DNA of 41,772 nt from Rodentibacter mrazii (GTDB lineage Bacteria > Pseudomonadota > Gammaproteobacteria > Enterobacterales > Pasteurellaceae). The position numbers were made by a program, and so were the translations under genes. The stretch covers positions 1-41,772 of the forward strand of contig NZ_MLHG01000050.1 of assembly GCF_001998825.1 (NCBI RefSeq), read 5' to 3'. The notes under the pieces are model-generated. The model was not told the origin of the DNA. It saw only the letters and a program-made list of their open reading frames with translations, and searched no databases. Below, piece after piece: positions 18,763 through 28,145 of this stretch; position 1 is the first letter of the stretch, and each line of letters opens with the position of its first letter.

Positions 18763-21507
18763 TTATTTTTTATGCGTTGTAATAAATATCCGTTGATTTT
18801 CAGGATTATAGAGATATTTCGCAACAGACTTTACTTCATCAAGGGTAATGCTTTCAACAAGCTGATTAATTTCCGTTAAATACTGAGGGGTATGAAAACG
18901 GTTTTCACTATAAATGAGTCGCTCTAACCATGCCTCAGGAGATTGCTGTTGGCTTTCTTCCGTTTGGTAAAAATAACGTTTTGCCGTATCAAATTCTTCT
19001 GCCGTGATGCTGGTAGGTAAATCCGCTAATACCCGTTTTGCCATTTCAATCAGTTTATCTGTCATCTCAGGATTGGAGGAAAAAGTTAATGTTGTTTGTA
19101 TTCGGTTAGTCTCCGCTTGTAAGCGGCTTTTAAAGCGTTTGCTATAAATACCGAGTGTTTCATCCCGCATTTTTTGGCTTAATTTTTCCGAAGCAATGTT
19201 ACCGGCAAATTCAATCATCAAGGCTTTTTTCGCTTCCCAGTTATCCGGCGTAAACCACGAGATATACACGTTATCCTTTGATTCAGGATTCATCGCAAAT
19301 TTTTCTTCTAAAGACCCCGACTGCACTTTTAAGGGCTCGGTCTCAATATTTTTTCCCCGTTCAATCCCAGCTAAATTCTGTTCCAGAAGTGACCGCACTT
19401 TTCTTTCTTCCATATTATTCAGAATAAAGTAGGTAACCGGTACACGAGAAAGAGCCTGCCATTGTTGCATCAGATCTGACTCTGTGAGCATTTCAATTTG
19501 TTTAATACTCGGTTGAGGATTGATAGGCTGCCCGTAAACAAAGGTTTCCCATGCTAAATTACGTTTAAAGTCATCAGACTGAGACTGTAACTCAACACTG
19601 CGGATTTTTTCCCTTTTCGTTTTATCAAATTCTTCTTTTATTGTCGTTTCTTTCTGTTGTGCATAGTAGAAACGAAGTAAGTCGGCAAATTTATTGTTTT
19701 CAACGGTACTGAGAATATTAAGCTTGTCAAAACTTTGCCGAATAACAAGGGGAATATGATTATTTTCTTTCCACTCCAGCATTTGATTACGTGTCCAATT
19801 GAGTGGTGCATTATTGCCAATAAGTTGTATTGCCAATTTGCCTTTCCAATCTTGAATAATCGGGGCATTGGAGCCGGCCTGATTTTGTGCAACAAAATAG
19901 CTTTTTGTTTTTGCAATCGGAGATTTTAACCAAACGACAATATCCCCATTAGAAAGCGTCCAACGCACTGTATTTTGTGTTGGAAAACGTTGCTCTTTCA
20001 CAATACGACCTTGTTGTTTTAGCGGAGAAAATGTCATTTTCTCATTTGCACTTTCTGTGGGACGACGAAAATCGGCTTGTCTAGCGATTTTCCACCATTG
20101 TTGAATTTCCGTCAGTTTAATTGGCGACATTTCAACATTTAATGGCGGCATATATTGAAAAACTTGATCGGAAGCATTAAGCCAATATTGAATACGCTGA
20201 TTAACCTCCGCTAAACTGATTTTTTCTATTCCATTTTTAGTCATTTGTTCAATTTGAACTTGGTTATAGTAGGCTTTCTCATTCAGTAGGGTATTAATCA
20301 TAGCTTGCACCCAATCTTCAAAGGTGAAATTTTGTTGGGTTACCTTGTCATTTTCTAGCTGAAATAAAATTTTTTCTTTCTGTTTATCCAATTCTGCCTG
20401 TGTAATCGGATAACGTTTTAGTCGCTCGGCTTGCTCAATAATATAATTTGCCCCAACACGATGTGATTGTTTCTCAACATTAGCGGAAAGAACTAAAGCC
20501 GATGTTATTTTTCCTACTGGGATCTGGCGGGCAGAGAGAGAAGACAAGGTTGTCGGTATTTGATCTTTTTCGTTTCTAAAACGCTGATTTAAACTATTTA
20601 CGGCTAATTGATTAATAAGACGTTGTTCAAACCCCATCTCTGTTTGAGCTTGGCTTGCACTGTCATCAAACCGCCATAAATAGCTCACTTGACTATTGCT
20701 ATTTTGGGGATCACTAAGCCTATCAACTTTAATTTGTTCATCTAATGCAGGCTCATAATAATCGTTACCCCGAGTAGGAAGTACTTTTCGAGGCAAATCG
20801 GCAAAAAACGTTTTGATTAATTTTTCAGCCTCATTTGCTTTAATATCTCCAACAAGCAGTAACTGCATATTATTGGGTACATACCACGTTTTGTAATATC
20901 GTTGTAATTCAGTAACCGGCATCGTGTTGATACTCTTTTCCGTACCAATCACCGGGCGATTTTCATAACGTGAACCAACACGATAAGAACTTTGGCGTTG
21001 TTCAAAGAGACGTCGTTTTGAGCTGTCTCTTGTCCGCCACTCCTCTAAAATAATTTTACGTTCATCTTCCCAATCACTCGCCGTAATTTGAGCCTTAAAA
21101 AGCATTTGTTTCACCACATCCAATGTTTCCGTTAGGCTGAATGCTTTCGGTGGAATATAAATATAGGTCGTGTTTTCTTGGTTGGTAAAGGCATTGTAAT
21201 TTTTTCCCCGTAACCAACCTTGCTGATGAAGGTAGGGCATCACGCCTTTTGAATGAGTTTCCGTGGCACGAAACGCCATATGTTCCACCATATGAGCAAC
21301 ACCACTTTGTGCCGGCGTTTCATCAATCGCACCGGCATAAACCCGCATAATGACATCAACACGCTGTGGCTGGGTATGAATAGGTAAAATCGTGTAACGT
21401 AAACCGTTTTCTAATTGTCCCTGAACAGGAATAGGGGAAACGGCAACAACGTTTGCCGAAAATAAAAATAAGAAAAGATAAAATAGGTTACGCAAAATCA
21501 ACTCCAT
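18763..21507 (-). CDS. pqqL: M16-family periplasmic zinc protease, PqqL/FusC type
   Basis: Predicted periplasmic metalloprotease of the M16 (pitrilysin/insulinase) family. The 914-residue protein begins with a hydrophobic signal ending near VVA and carries the inverted zinc motif HMVEH at residues 72-76, with the downstream glutamate in ILEEW near residue 157. The length and two-half M16 layout match E. coli PqqL and Pectobacterium FusC; FusC cleaves ferredoxin imported whole through a TonB receptor. The gene follows the receptor gene by 74 bases. The frame opens with TTG at 21516; the ATG at 21507 is chosen, though no strong ribosome site precedes it. One USS lies inside (19392-19400). Despite the symbol it has no proven role in PQQ synthesis. 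Confidence 0.85.
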   Translation of the reverse strand: MELILRNLFYLFLFLFSANVVAVSPIPVQGQLENGLRYTILPIHTQPQRVDVIMRVYAGAIDETPAQSGVAHMVEHMAFRATETHSKGVMPYLHQQGWLRGKNYNAFTNQENTTYIYIPPKAFSLTETLDVVKQMLFKAQITASDWEDERKIILEEWRTRDSSKRRLFEQRQSSYRVGSRYENRPVIGTEKSINTMPVTELQRYYKTWYVPNNMQLLLVGDIKANEAEKLIKTFFADLPRKVLPTRGNDYYEPALDEQIKVDRLSDPQNSNSQVSYLWRFDDSASQAQTEMGFEQRLINQLAVNSLNQRFRNEKDQIPTTLSSLSARQIPVGKITSALVLSANVEKQSHRVGANYIIEQAERLKRYPITQAELDKQKEKILFQLENDKVTQQNFTFEDWVQAMINTLLNEKAYYNQVQIEQMTKNGIEKISLAEVNQRIQYWLNASDQVFQYMPPLNVEMSPIKLTEIQQWWKIARQADFRRPTESANEKMTFSPLKQQGRIVKEQRFPTQNTVRWTLSNGDIVVWLKSPIAKTKSYFVAQNQAGSNAPIIQDWKGKLAIQLIGNNAPLNWTRNQMLEWKENNHIPLVIRQSFDKLNILSTVENNKFADLLRFYYAQQKETTIKEEFDKTKREKIRSVELQSQSDDFKRNLAWETFVYGQPINPQPSIKQIEMLTESDLMQQWQALSRVPVTYFILNNMEERKVRSLLEQNLAGIERGKNIETEPLKVQSGSLEEKFAMNPESKDNVYISWFTPDNWEAKKALMIEFAGNIASEKLSQKMRDETLGIYSKRFKSRLQAETNRIQTTLTFSSNPEMTDKLIEMAKRVLADLPTSITAEEFDTAKRYFYQTEESQQQSPEAWLERLIYSENRFHTPQYLTEINQLVESITLDEVKSVAKYLYNPENQRIFITTHKK

Positions 21508-21581
21508 AAACTGCAAATAAAAACCACGTTAGGACATCATCATCCTAACGTGTTCTCTTTTTTGATAAATAGATATATTGG

Positions 21582-24215
21582 TTACCAGTGATAAGCAATG
21601 CCTAGCCAAAATTGACGACCTAATTCATAACTCGTTGTGCTTTGGCTTTCCGTTCCACCTAAATATTCAGAACGAGGACTCGCGGTTGCAATCCGACTGT
21701 TGAAGACATTCAATACATCAAGGCTCACTTCCATTTTTTGTTCACGGATAGGTAATGCCCAAAGTAAATGCCAATCTAATGTAGCTTTTCCACTGTATTT
21801 TTTCAGACGGTAATCATAAACCGCCCCACTATAATCACCGCAGGCTTGAGGCTGGCTTGAGTTCACACATTGAGCAACATCATAGCGGTTATAAGCTTTA
21901 TAGCCCGTTTTATAATTAAGAGTATGTGTCCACTTTAAATTCCAAGCCGGAATATCGGTTTGAAGTTCAAGAAAGCCTTCCCAAGGTTGATTAAAGTTAA
22001 ACGGTGGTAATTCATTTACCGTGGCATAACGTTTCCCTTCAAAAAGGTAGTATCGACCATTAAATGCAGCGGGATCGAAAACTAAGCTATCATCATAATT
22101 ACCATGATAATTCACATGTCGATTTTGATAGCGTAAACCGGCACGATAGTTCATCAATATTTTACCCAATTGATAGGCTTTATTATTTTGGAAGCTAAGT
22201 GTAAAGGTGTTGGTTTGCCCTTTACCCTCATTTGACATTTCTTTAGGTGCGTTCTTTTTCAAATCCTGTTTCACCGGTGTAAATTGGCGCTCACTTTTAC
22301 GATGAACCCAGTTAAATACCAAGGTGTGATCCGCTAGCCGGTAGTTAAAACCAAGGTTATATTCATCACTATAAGGTGTTTTTAAATCCCGACTGTTCGC
22401 CCAAGAAATAGAGTTGTTGGTACAATCACCCAATTTCCATTCCCCCACACCATTTTTATCCGCATAACGCTCTCCTTCCCGATTACAAGGAATATTTGAA
22501 CGTAACGCATAAGCCAACATATTGTTAGCAAAATAACGGTTATAACCCCCTGTAATATTAAAGCTGTCATCATTTAACACATTAATATTAAAGGCAAAAC
22601 GAGGGGCAATATTGAGATTTTTTAAGAAGCTGTCATAGTTTACATTGACACCCGGTACAAATTTAAAACGTTGCCAATAAATTTCGTCAGAAAAATAGAG
22701 ATTATAGTTATTCACATTGACTTTCGTATTAAAAGCCGGGTAATAGGTCATTCTATTTTGAAATTGTTCAGTTGGAATACAATCAAGGCAATTTTTTCCC
22801 GTATTTCTGAATAATGAATTAAAATTTGGCGCTAAAACAACCCGTCCATCTTTTCCGTTATAATTAAGAACTGATTGCATATAACGCACAGCATTTGGAC
22901 GCTCAGACTGTGCGGAAGCAAAATCTATCTGCCAGCCCAAAGAGAGCTTATGTTCGCTCTTTCCCCAATTTAGAGGCTCTAATTCATAATCTTGTTTCAA
23001 TGTTAATGTTTTAAGCTCTGAAGATAACTCACCGATTCCCCCTTCTCGCTTATAATCACATTTTCCCGATTTTTTATTTTTTAACGAACACCATTCTGTG
23101 CCGGCTGTACTCAGCAAAGTATTCCCTACCCAATTGTAATAATTTGTACCTGCATCATAAGCGATTCGATTGCGGTTATACTGATAAGCAAGAATACTCT
23201 TCACTATCCCCCAATCATCTGCATATTGTGATTCAATGTTAGCACGCCAACCACCACCATCACTTACATAGCGCCCATTTTTAACATTGTCGTTGTAATA
23301 CACACTTTCATGAGGAGAATATAGTAATGTAGCCAATAATTTATGTTGATCACTTGTTTGATAGCTGCCTTTCACCAAAAAGGTTTCTGCTAAACGCCGC
23401 TCTTTTTCCCAACGATTTAGTCCCTGATGATATTCCGGCATTTTAGACTGTGTACGGTTATAGCTGAATAATATACCGGCTTTATCATTAATAGGCTGAT
23501 TTAACGTGAAATCAAAAATATGTTTAGTAAATTTTGGTTGGACATTGCTTTCAGCGTAAGCATTATCAAATTCTAACCGCTCTTCATCACTAAGTTGAAA
23601 CGATGTCCAACTATCACGAGTGGTACGGTAGCTGATTGAACCACTTGATTTTGAGACTTCAGGTTCTTTAATTTGTGCATCGACAACGCCACCGGTAAAG
23701 CGAGAATATTTTGCCGGTATATTGCTATCATAAACAGCAACATTGCCTAATAAACGACTATTAATGTAGAAAGATTCCGGCGACCCGGGGGCAATATACA
23801 TAGAAGTGGGTTGAGTAAAATCCTCAGCAGATCGATACCCTCCATTAGATGAACCAGGGTTAAGCATATCACTGTTTGATAAACCATCAATTAAATAGCT
23901 ATTGTTATAATAAGGCTCACCATGAAAACTGACTAAATCAGGGGCAATTTCACCCGCCTGTGCTGAATTATTTGTTGTACCGCTAAACTGTACTGCCGGA
24001 TTATTCTTAAGTAATTCTGAAATATTCCCATTTCTTGCCGGTTTACGGGCTATATCCTCCGATGAAAGTGTTACAGCACCGGAAAACCCCGATGATGAGT
24101 TCGCAATCACAGAAATCGTCTCTAATTGATTTTCCGATTCCGAACTATCAGCATAGGCTATTGAAGTAAAAAATAAAGAAGAAATGAATGTCGCAACCTG
24201 TGTTTTTTTCATCAT
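21582..24215 (-). CDS. yddB: TonB-dependent outer-membrane receptor, YddB/FusA-like
   Basis: 877-residue outer-membrane receptor with a signal peptide ending near AYA-DSS, a TonB-box-like segment (LETISVIAN, residues 31-39), an N-terminal plug (ISELLKNNPAVQFSG through about residue 190) and a large beta-barrel ending in the aromatic IAYHW. The partner genes, an M16 protease and a YddA-type ABC protein in E. coli order, point to import of an iron-containing protein or other large iron source rather than a simple siderophore. Cysteines occur in closely spaced sets (WCSLKNKKSGKC, NCLDC, PCNRE with GDC, and QCVNSSQPQAC), likely disulfides in outer loops. Two ATGs in tandem (24215 and 24212) are possible starts. 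A Fur box lies 25-43 bases upstream. No USS occurs in this gene. Confidence 0.82.
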   Translation of the reverse strand: MMKKTQVATFISSLFFTSIAYADSSESENQLETISVIANSSSGFSGAVTLSSEDIARKPARNGNISELLKNNPAVQFSGTTNNSAQAGEIAPDLVSFHGEPYYNNSYLIDGLSNSDMLNPGSSNGGYRSAEDFTQPTSMYIAPGSPESFYINSRLLGNVAVYDSNIPAKYSRFTGGVVDAQIKEPEVSKSSGSISYRTTRDSWTSFQLSDEERLEFDNAYAESNVQPKFTKHIFDFTLNQPINDKAGILFSYNRTQSKMPEYHQGLNRWEKERRLAETFLVKGSYQTSDQHKLLATLLYSPHESVYYNDNVKNGRYVSDGGGWRANIESQYADDWGIVKSILAYQYNRNRIAYDAGTNYYNWVGNTLLSTAGTEWCSLKNKKSGKCDYKREGGIGELSSELKTLTLKQDYELEPLNWGKSEHKLSLGWQIDFASAQSERPNAVRYMQSVLNYNGKDGRVVLAPNFNSLFRNTGKNCLDCIPTEQFQNRMTYYPAFNTKVNVNNYNLYFSDEIYWQRFKFVPGVNVNYDSFLKNLNIAPRFAFNINVLNDDSFNITGGYNRYFANNMLAYALRSNIPCNREGERYADKNGVGEWKLGDCTNNSISWANSRDLKTPYSDEYNLGFNYRLADHTLVFNWVHRKSERQFTPVKQDLKKNAPKEMSNEGKGQTNTFTLSFQNNKAYQLGKILMNYRAGLRYQNRHVNYHGNYDDSLVFDPAAFNGRYYLFEGKRYATVNELPPFNFNQPWEGFLELQTDIPAWNLKWTHTLNYKTGYKAYNRYDVAQCVNSSQPQACGDYSGAVYDYRLKKYSGKATLDWHLLWALPIREQKMEVSLDVLNVFNSRIATASPRSEYLGGTESQSTTSYELGRQFWLGIAYHW

Positions 24216-24239
24216 AATAAGCTAAATTCTTTTTCAAAT

Positions 24240-24258
24240 AAGAAAGATTATCATTACC
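24240..24258 (-). promoter_or_regulatory. Fur box upstream of the TonB receptor gene
   Basis: On the minus strand GGTAATGATAATCTTTCTT matches 15 of 19 positions of the GATAATGATAATCATTATC consensus by my alignment. It lies close before the yddB start, in the yddA-yddB spacer, suggesting an iron-repressed internal promoter for yddB-pqqL. Confidence 0.7.
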
Positions 24259-24293
24259 AGTGATAGAGTGTACTAAAAATAAAATGAAAAAAA

Positions 24294-24309
24294 TGAGAGG
24301 TAGATCACA
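24294..24309 (-). promoter_or_regulatory. CRP-like site upstream of the TonB receptor gene
   Basis: TGAGA-GGTAGA-TCACA has one mismatch to the perfect site upstream of uhpT, and flanking bases are also shared over about 22 positions. It is 79-94 bases before the yddB ATG. CRP control of iron-protein uptake would be unusual but reasonable for a nutrient-scavenging system. Confidence 0.5.
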
Positions 24310-24385
24310 AATTCAAACAAATGAGGGAGATATTTTCAATAAATCTCCCCCAAAATTCAAAAAAGAATTCATATCCGAACTATGG

Positions 24386-26173
24386 TTAAAGGTTAGTTAA
24401 GCACCAAGTTCCATCGGTATGAAGTCGTAAACATTGCTGGTGATGATGAAATAATGTAGAACGATGTCCTACACTAATAATGATACTTCTCGGCAATGCT
24501 TTTCTCAGAAGAAGATACATCTGCTCTTCCAGATACTCATCGAGTGCTGCCGTTGACTCATCTAAAAAAATCATCATAGGACGATAAAGTAATATTCGGG
24601 CAAAAGAAATACGTTGTTGCTCGCCAAGAGATAAAATTCTTGTCCAATCATTTTCTTCCTCTAATTTTTCAACAAGATGTGCTAATTGAACCCTATCTAA
24701 AACGCTTGCAACATCATTGAGATCAACATCAGTAGGCACAGTATTTGGGTAATATAGTGCATCAATCAAACGACCTTGAGGTAAATACGTTTTTTGGGCA
24801 ATAAATAAACTATTATGGCGTGGGTAAGATATTTTTCCTTCTGCATATCGCCACAAACCGGCAACCGCTCTCAACAGGGTCGTCTTCCCTGAACCTGAAA
24901 GACCTTGAATTAATAATGTATCTCCTAAAGATAAATGAATGTTAAGTTCCCTAACTAAAACCTCCCCTTCAGGGGTTTTAACAGTAAGATCTTCAAAAAT
25001 AACGTTATTTTTATCTTCTTCAATTTTAATATTGACAAAATGGCGGGCTTCCCCAGTAGCTTGATAAAAACCACTCAAACGTTCCAACACCGCACGATAA
25101 CCGGCAAAATCATCATAAATATTACGGAAAAAAGAGAGAGAGGACTGAACCCTTCTAAAAGCTTGGGCCGTTTGCATTAATTCACCTAATTGGATTTGCT
25201 TCTCAAAAAAGCGGGTCGCCTGAATTAAAAAGGGAAAAATTGTCGACACCTGTGTCACCGCAAGATTAAATCCATTAAATTTTAGGGTTCGATGTACAAT
25301 TTTCCAAACATTATCAATCACTTTGTTAAATTGAGCGAGTAGCTGATTTTTTTCTACTTTTTCACCTTTAAAAAAGGCGATAGTTTCGGCATATTCTTTC
25401 ATACGCATTAAAGAGTAACGATAATTAGCGTTCAATCTCTCATTATTAAAATTAAGCCTGATTAGAGGTTTACCAATTTTAAAAGCAAATACGGTGCTGG
25501 CTAATACATAAATAAAAACCCAAAACACCATAGCATGAGGCAACGTAAAATCCCCTATCTGCATAGGACCTGATAGCCCCCATAAAATAATCGTAAATGA
25601 CACCATTGAAGTCACGGACTTGATTAATCCCAAGGATAAATTTAAGGAATTTGTAATATAAGCGGTAATATCCTGTTGAATACGTTGATCCGGATTATCG
25701 GTTTTTTCACTATCACAGAGCATTTTATAATAGGCTTGATTGACAAACCATTTATCTAAAATGGCTTCATTTGCCCATTTTCGCCAATGAATCGTGAAGG
25801 CTTTCTGTACATAATAAATTAACAAGGCATTGGCAATATGCACGCTTGATAACACAGCAAAAACAATAATTTGCCCCCAAAATTCAGCGGCATCCAACTT
25901 TTGCAATGCGTTGTATAAGGCTTTATTCCATTCTGATAATAAAATATCAATTCGAACTGTCACCAAGCTAAAAAATAGCACAGTGAAAAAATAAGCCAAA
26001 GGTTTAATTCTGCGTTTAATTGAAAAATAATCAGCACTTAAAAGCCAAAACTCTCTTCCCCACTTAGTCATCCTGATCAAAAGGAATGCAACCAGGGGAG
26101 AAATCGTCAAAATAATCCCCATGACACTGATTATCCAATAAAAAGAATTCAACAATTCTTGCGTCCAATTCAC
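24386..26173 (-). CDS. yddA: YddA/SbmA-like ABC transporter with fused ATPase
   Basis: Inner-membrane ABC protein with fused membrane and nucleotide-binding domains. The N-terminal 330 residues contain about six membrane segments of the SbmA/BacA/peroxisomal-ABC type (ABC_membrane_2), with FFEKQIQLGELMQTAQAF closing the region. The ATPase has Walker A GLSGSGKTTLL at 424-434, signature LSLGEQQ near 514, Walker B MIFLDES near 534 and the H-loop GHRS near 570. At 595 residues it is a little longer than E. coli YddA. Its place before the receptor and M16 protease matches E. coli yddA-yddB-pqqL; the equivalent ABC protein in Pectobacterium has been proposed to move peptides from the degraded import substrate. 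Translation starts at GTG (26173) behind AAGGA. Confidence 0.85.
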   Translation of the reverse strand: MNWTQELLNSFYWIISVMGIILTISPLVAFLLIRMTKWGREFWLLSADYFSIKRRIKPLAYFFTVLFFSLVTVRIDILLSEWNKALYNALQKLDAAEFWGQIIVFAVLSSVHIANALLIYYVQKAFTIHWRKWANEAILDKWFVNQAYYKMLCDSEKTDNPDQRIQQDITAYITNSLNLSLGLIKSVTSMVSFTIILWGLSGPMQIGDFTLPHAMVFWVFIYVLASTVFAFKIGKPLIRLNFNNERLNANYRYSLMRMKEYAETIAFFKGEKVEKNQLLAQFNKVIDNVWKIVHRTLKFNGFNLAVTQVSTIFPFLIQATRFFEKQIQLGELMQTAQAFRRVQSSLSFFRNIYDDFAGYRAVLERLSGFYQATGEARHFVNIKIEEDKNNVIFEDLTVKTPEGEVLVRELNIHLSLGDTLLIQGLSGSGKTTLLRAVAGLWRYAEGKISYPRHNSLFIAQKTYLPQGRLIDALYYPNTVPTDVDLNDVASVLDRVQLAHLVEKLEEENDWTRILSLGEQQRISFARILLYRPMMIFLDESTAALDEYLEEQMYLLLRKALPRSIIISVGHRSTLFHHHQQCLRLHTDGTWCLTNL

Positions 26174-26290
26174 TTCGTGTCCTTAGTAGATAAGTAAAAA
26201 CCATTTATGGTTTCGCAGTATAACATTAAACTCTAGTTGATAATCAATCGTAATAAGAAATGATTTGATATTATTTCAAAAGTGATGATG

Positions 26291-26449
26291 TTATGTGGAA
26301 AGTACAAAACAGAAATTCCAACGAACGTAGGGAGATACTGCGTGTGTCCCTTATAAGAAACAAATCATTTCAATATATTAAAATTTTGGCACTTGCAATA
26401 TATCCCTACAAGCGAGCCCCAAAATAGCGTTGTGCAACAGACACATAAT
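26291..26449. repeat. Intergenic inverted-repeat element, copy C (between rng and yddA)
   Basis: Occupies most of the 336-base rng-yddA spacer. The left arm ATGTGGAAAGTACAAAACAG resembles the left arm of copy B, and the complement of the right arm resembles the left arm of copy A (GTTGCACAA, then ATTTTGGG, then CTTGTAGGGA). The inner hairpin is AGGGAGATAC-TGC-GTGTGTCCCT (26329-26351), imperfect. The TTAAAATTTTGGC segment is shared with copy B. Together with copy B it brackets the yddA-yddB-pqqL cluster. Confidence 0.65.
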
Positions 26450-26462
26450 ATCGAAAACATAA

Positions 26463-26492
26463 AAAAGCGCGGTCAAAATTGACCGCACTTTT
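26463..26492. terminator. Uptake-signal dyad terminator downstream of rng
   Basis: A 14-bp inverted repeat, AAAAGCGCGGTCAA and TTGACCGCACTTTT around two bases, pairs one perfect USS (26482-26490) with a one-mismatch copy (AAGCGCGGT). It lies just beyond the rng stop codon and beside element copy C, and should terminate rng transcripts. Confidence 0.75.
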
Positions 26493-26509
26493 GTTTTACC
26501 ACCACTTTG

Positions 26510-27985
26510 TTACATCACCACAACATCAAACTGCTCTTGGTTATAAAAGGGTTCGGTTTTTACTTGGACACGTTTGCCAATAAACATTTCCACTTCGGGT
26601 AAAAGCCCATGAGATTCTTCGTTAATTAAATATTCCGCCACTGCTGGGGAAGCATATACAACAAATTGCTCGCTGCTGAATAAATGATACACGCGAATTA
26701 CCTCACGCATAATTTCATAACATACCGTTTCCACCGTTTTCACATGGCCACGACCACGGCATACCGGACATTCATCACAAAGAATATGTTCAAGGCTTTC
26801 ACGGGTTCGCTTACGTGTCATTTCAACTAAACCAAGTTGAGTGAAACCATTAACATTTGTTTTAACACGATCTTTGGAAAGAGCCTCTTGTAAAGATTCC
26901 AATACTCGGTTGCGGTGATCCTCCAAGTGCATATCAATAAAATCAATGATGATAATTCCACCAAGATTGCGTAACTGAAGTTGTTGGGCAATAGCTTTTG
27001 TTGCTTCAATGTTGATGTTAAAAATCGTTTCTGCTAAATCACGATGCCCGACAAATGCGCCGGTGTTGATGTCAATAGTCGTCATCGCTTCTGTTTGTTC
27101 GATAATCAAATAACCACCGGATTTTAAATTCACCCGTCGATCTAAAGCCTGTTGAATGCTATTTTCCACGCCATACACATCAAAGAGCGGTTGATTTCCG
27201 GAGTAAAGTACTAACTTATCGCTTAATTCCGGCATAAATTCATCGGTAAATTCTTTCACTTCGTTGAAACAAAGCTTTGAATCAATACGGATTCTTTCCA
27301 ATCTCGTCCCAATAAAATCACGTAAAATTCGCTGTGGGAGTGCCGGTTCACCATAAATCTTTGAGCGGGTAGGATATTTACTTTTACGTTCTAATACCTT
27401 TCGCCATAAACGTTTAAGAAATTCCGCATCTTGGCGAAGCTCTTCCTCAGTTGCCCCCTCTGTTGCCGTGCGAATAATAAATCCCCCTAATTCATCACAG
27501 AAAGGTTCTACCAATGCCTTCAAACGGGTTCGTTCTTCTTCACTTTCAATACGTTGTGATACCCCTACATGGCTATTTTCCGGCATAAATACAAGATAGC
27601 GGGAAGGTAATGTAATATCAGTGGTTAAACGTGCACCTTTTGTACCTAGGGGATCTTTTACAACTTGTACGACAATATCCTGTCCCTCTCGAACCAGCTC
27701 AGAAATACTTTTTACTTTAAATTGCTTCTGCTCATTTTCATCAACACATTCTGTGTGAGACACAATATCGGAAGCATGTAAAAATGCCGCTTTTTCCAAG
27801 CCAATATCCACAAAAGCGGACTGCATACCGGGCAATACACGCATTACCCGCCCTTTATAAATATTTCCCACAATGCCACGTTTGGCTTGGCGTTCTACAT
27901 GAACCTCTTTCAATCCGCCCATTTCCATCAATGCAATACGGGTTTCATTGGGCGTAACGTTCATCAATAATTCTACGGCATCCAT
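26510..27985 (-). CDS. rng: Ribonuclease G
   Basis: Endoribonuclease of the RNase E/G family that matures the 5' end of 16S rRNA and takes part in mRNA decay. Starting at MDAVELLMNVTPNETRIALM (27985, behind AGAGA) the product has 491 residues, the E. coli RNase G length. An S1-type RNA-binding segment with GNIYKGRVMRVLPGMQSAF lies near residues 35-60; the catalytic metal-site region contains TTIDINTGAFVGH near 300 and GGIIIIDFIDM near 345; the zinc-link motif CPVCRGRGH is near 405. The long C-terminal scaffold of RNase E is absent, so this is RNase G and not E. The frame stays open upstream to 28096 without family similarity. Confidence 0.94.
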   Translation of the reverse strand: MDAVELLMNVTPNETRIALMEMGGLKEVHVERQAKRGIVGNIYKGRVMRVLPGMQSAFVDIGLEKAAFLHASDIVSHTECVDENEQKQFKVKSISELVREGQDIVVQVVKDPLGTKGARLTTDITLPSRYLVFMPENSHVGVSQRIESEEERTRLKALVEPFCDELGGFIIRTATEGATEEELRQDAEFLKRLWRKVLERKSKYPTRSKIYGEPALPQRILRDFIGTRLERIRIDSKLCFNEVKEFTDEFMPELSDKLVLYSGNQPLFDVYGVENSIQQALDRRVNLKSGGYLIIEQTEAMTTIDINTGAFVGHRDLAETIFNINIEATKAIAQQLQLRNLGGIIIIDFIDMHLEDHRNRVLESLQEALSKDRVKTNVNGFTQLGLVEMTRKRTRESLEHILCDECPVCRGRGHVKTVETVCYEIMREVIRVYHLFSSEQFVVYASPAVAEYLINEESHGLLPEVEMFIGKRVQVKTEPFYNQEQFDVVVM

Positions 27986-28145
27986 TCTATTGTCTCTAAA
28001 TCTTATTTTAAGAACTCGCATAATAGGGTAAAATGCGCCCTTTCTCAAATCTTCAATATACTTTAAGACTATTTTAATAGTTTCAAAGTAAAACAAATTA
28101 TTCTCTGTAACGCCAACTAAGCAGAAAAACCTATAAGGAAACTCA

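Noticed and set aside
26220-26275. Second Fur box upstream of yddA (GATAATC near 26240)
   Set aside because: Only about 10 of 19 consensus positions match in the best alignment, not clearly above the background of this AT-rich DNA.
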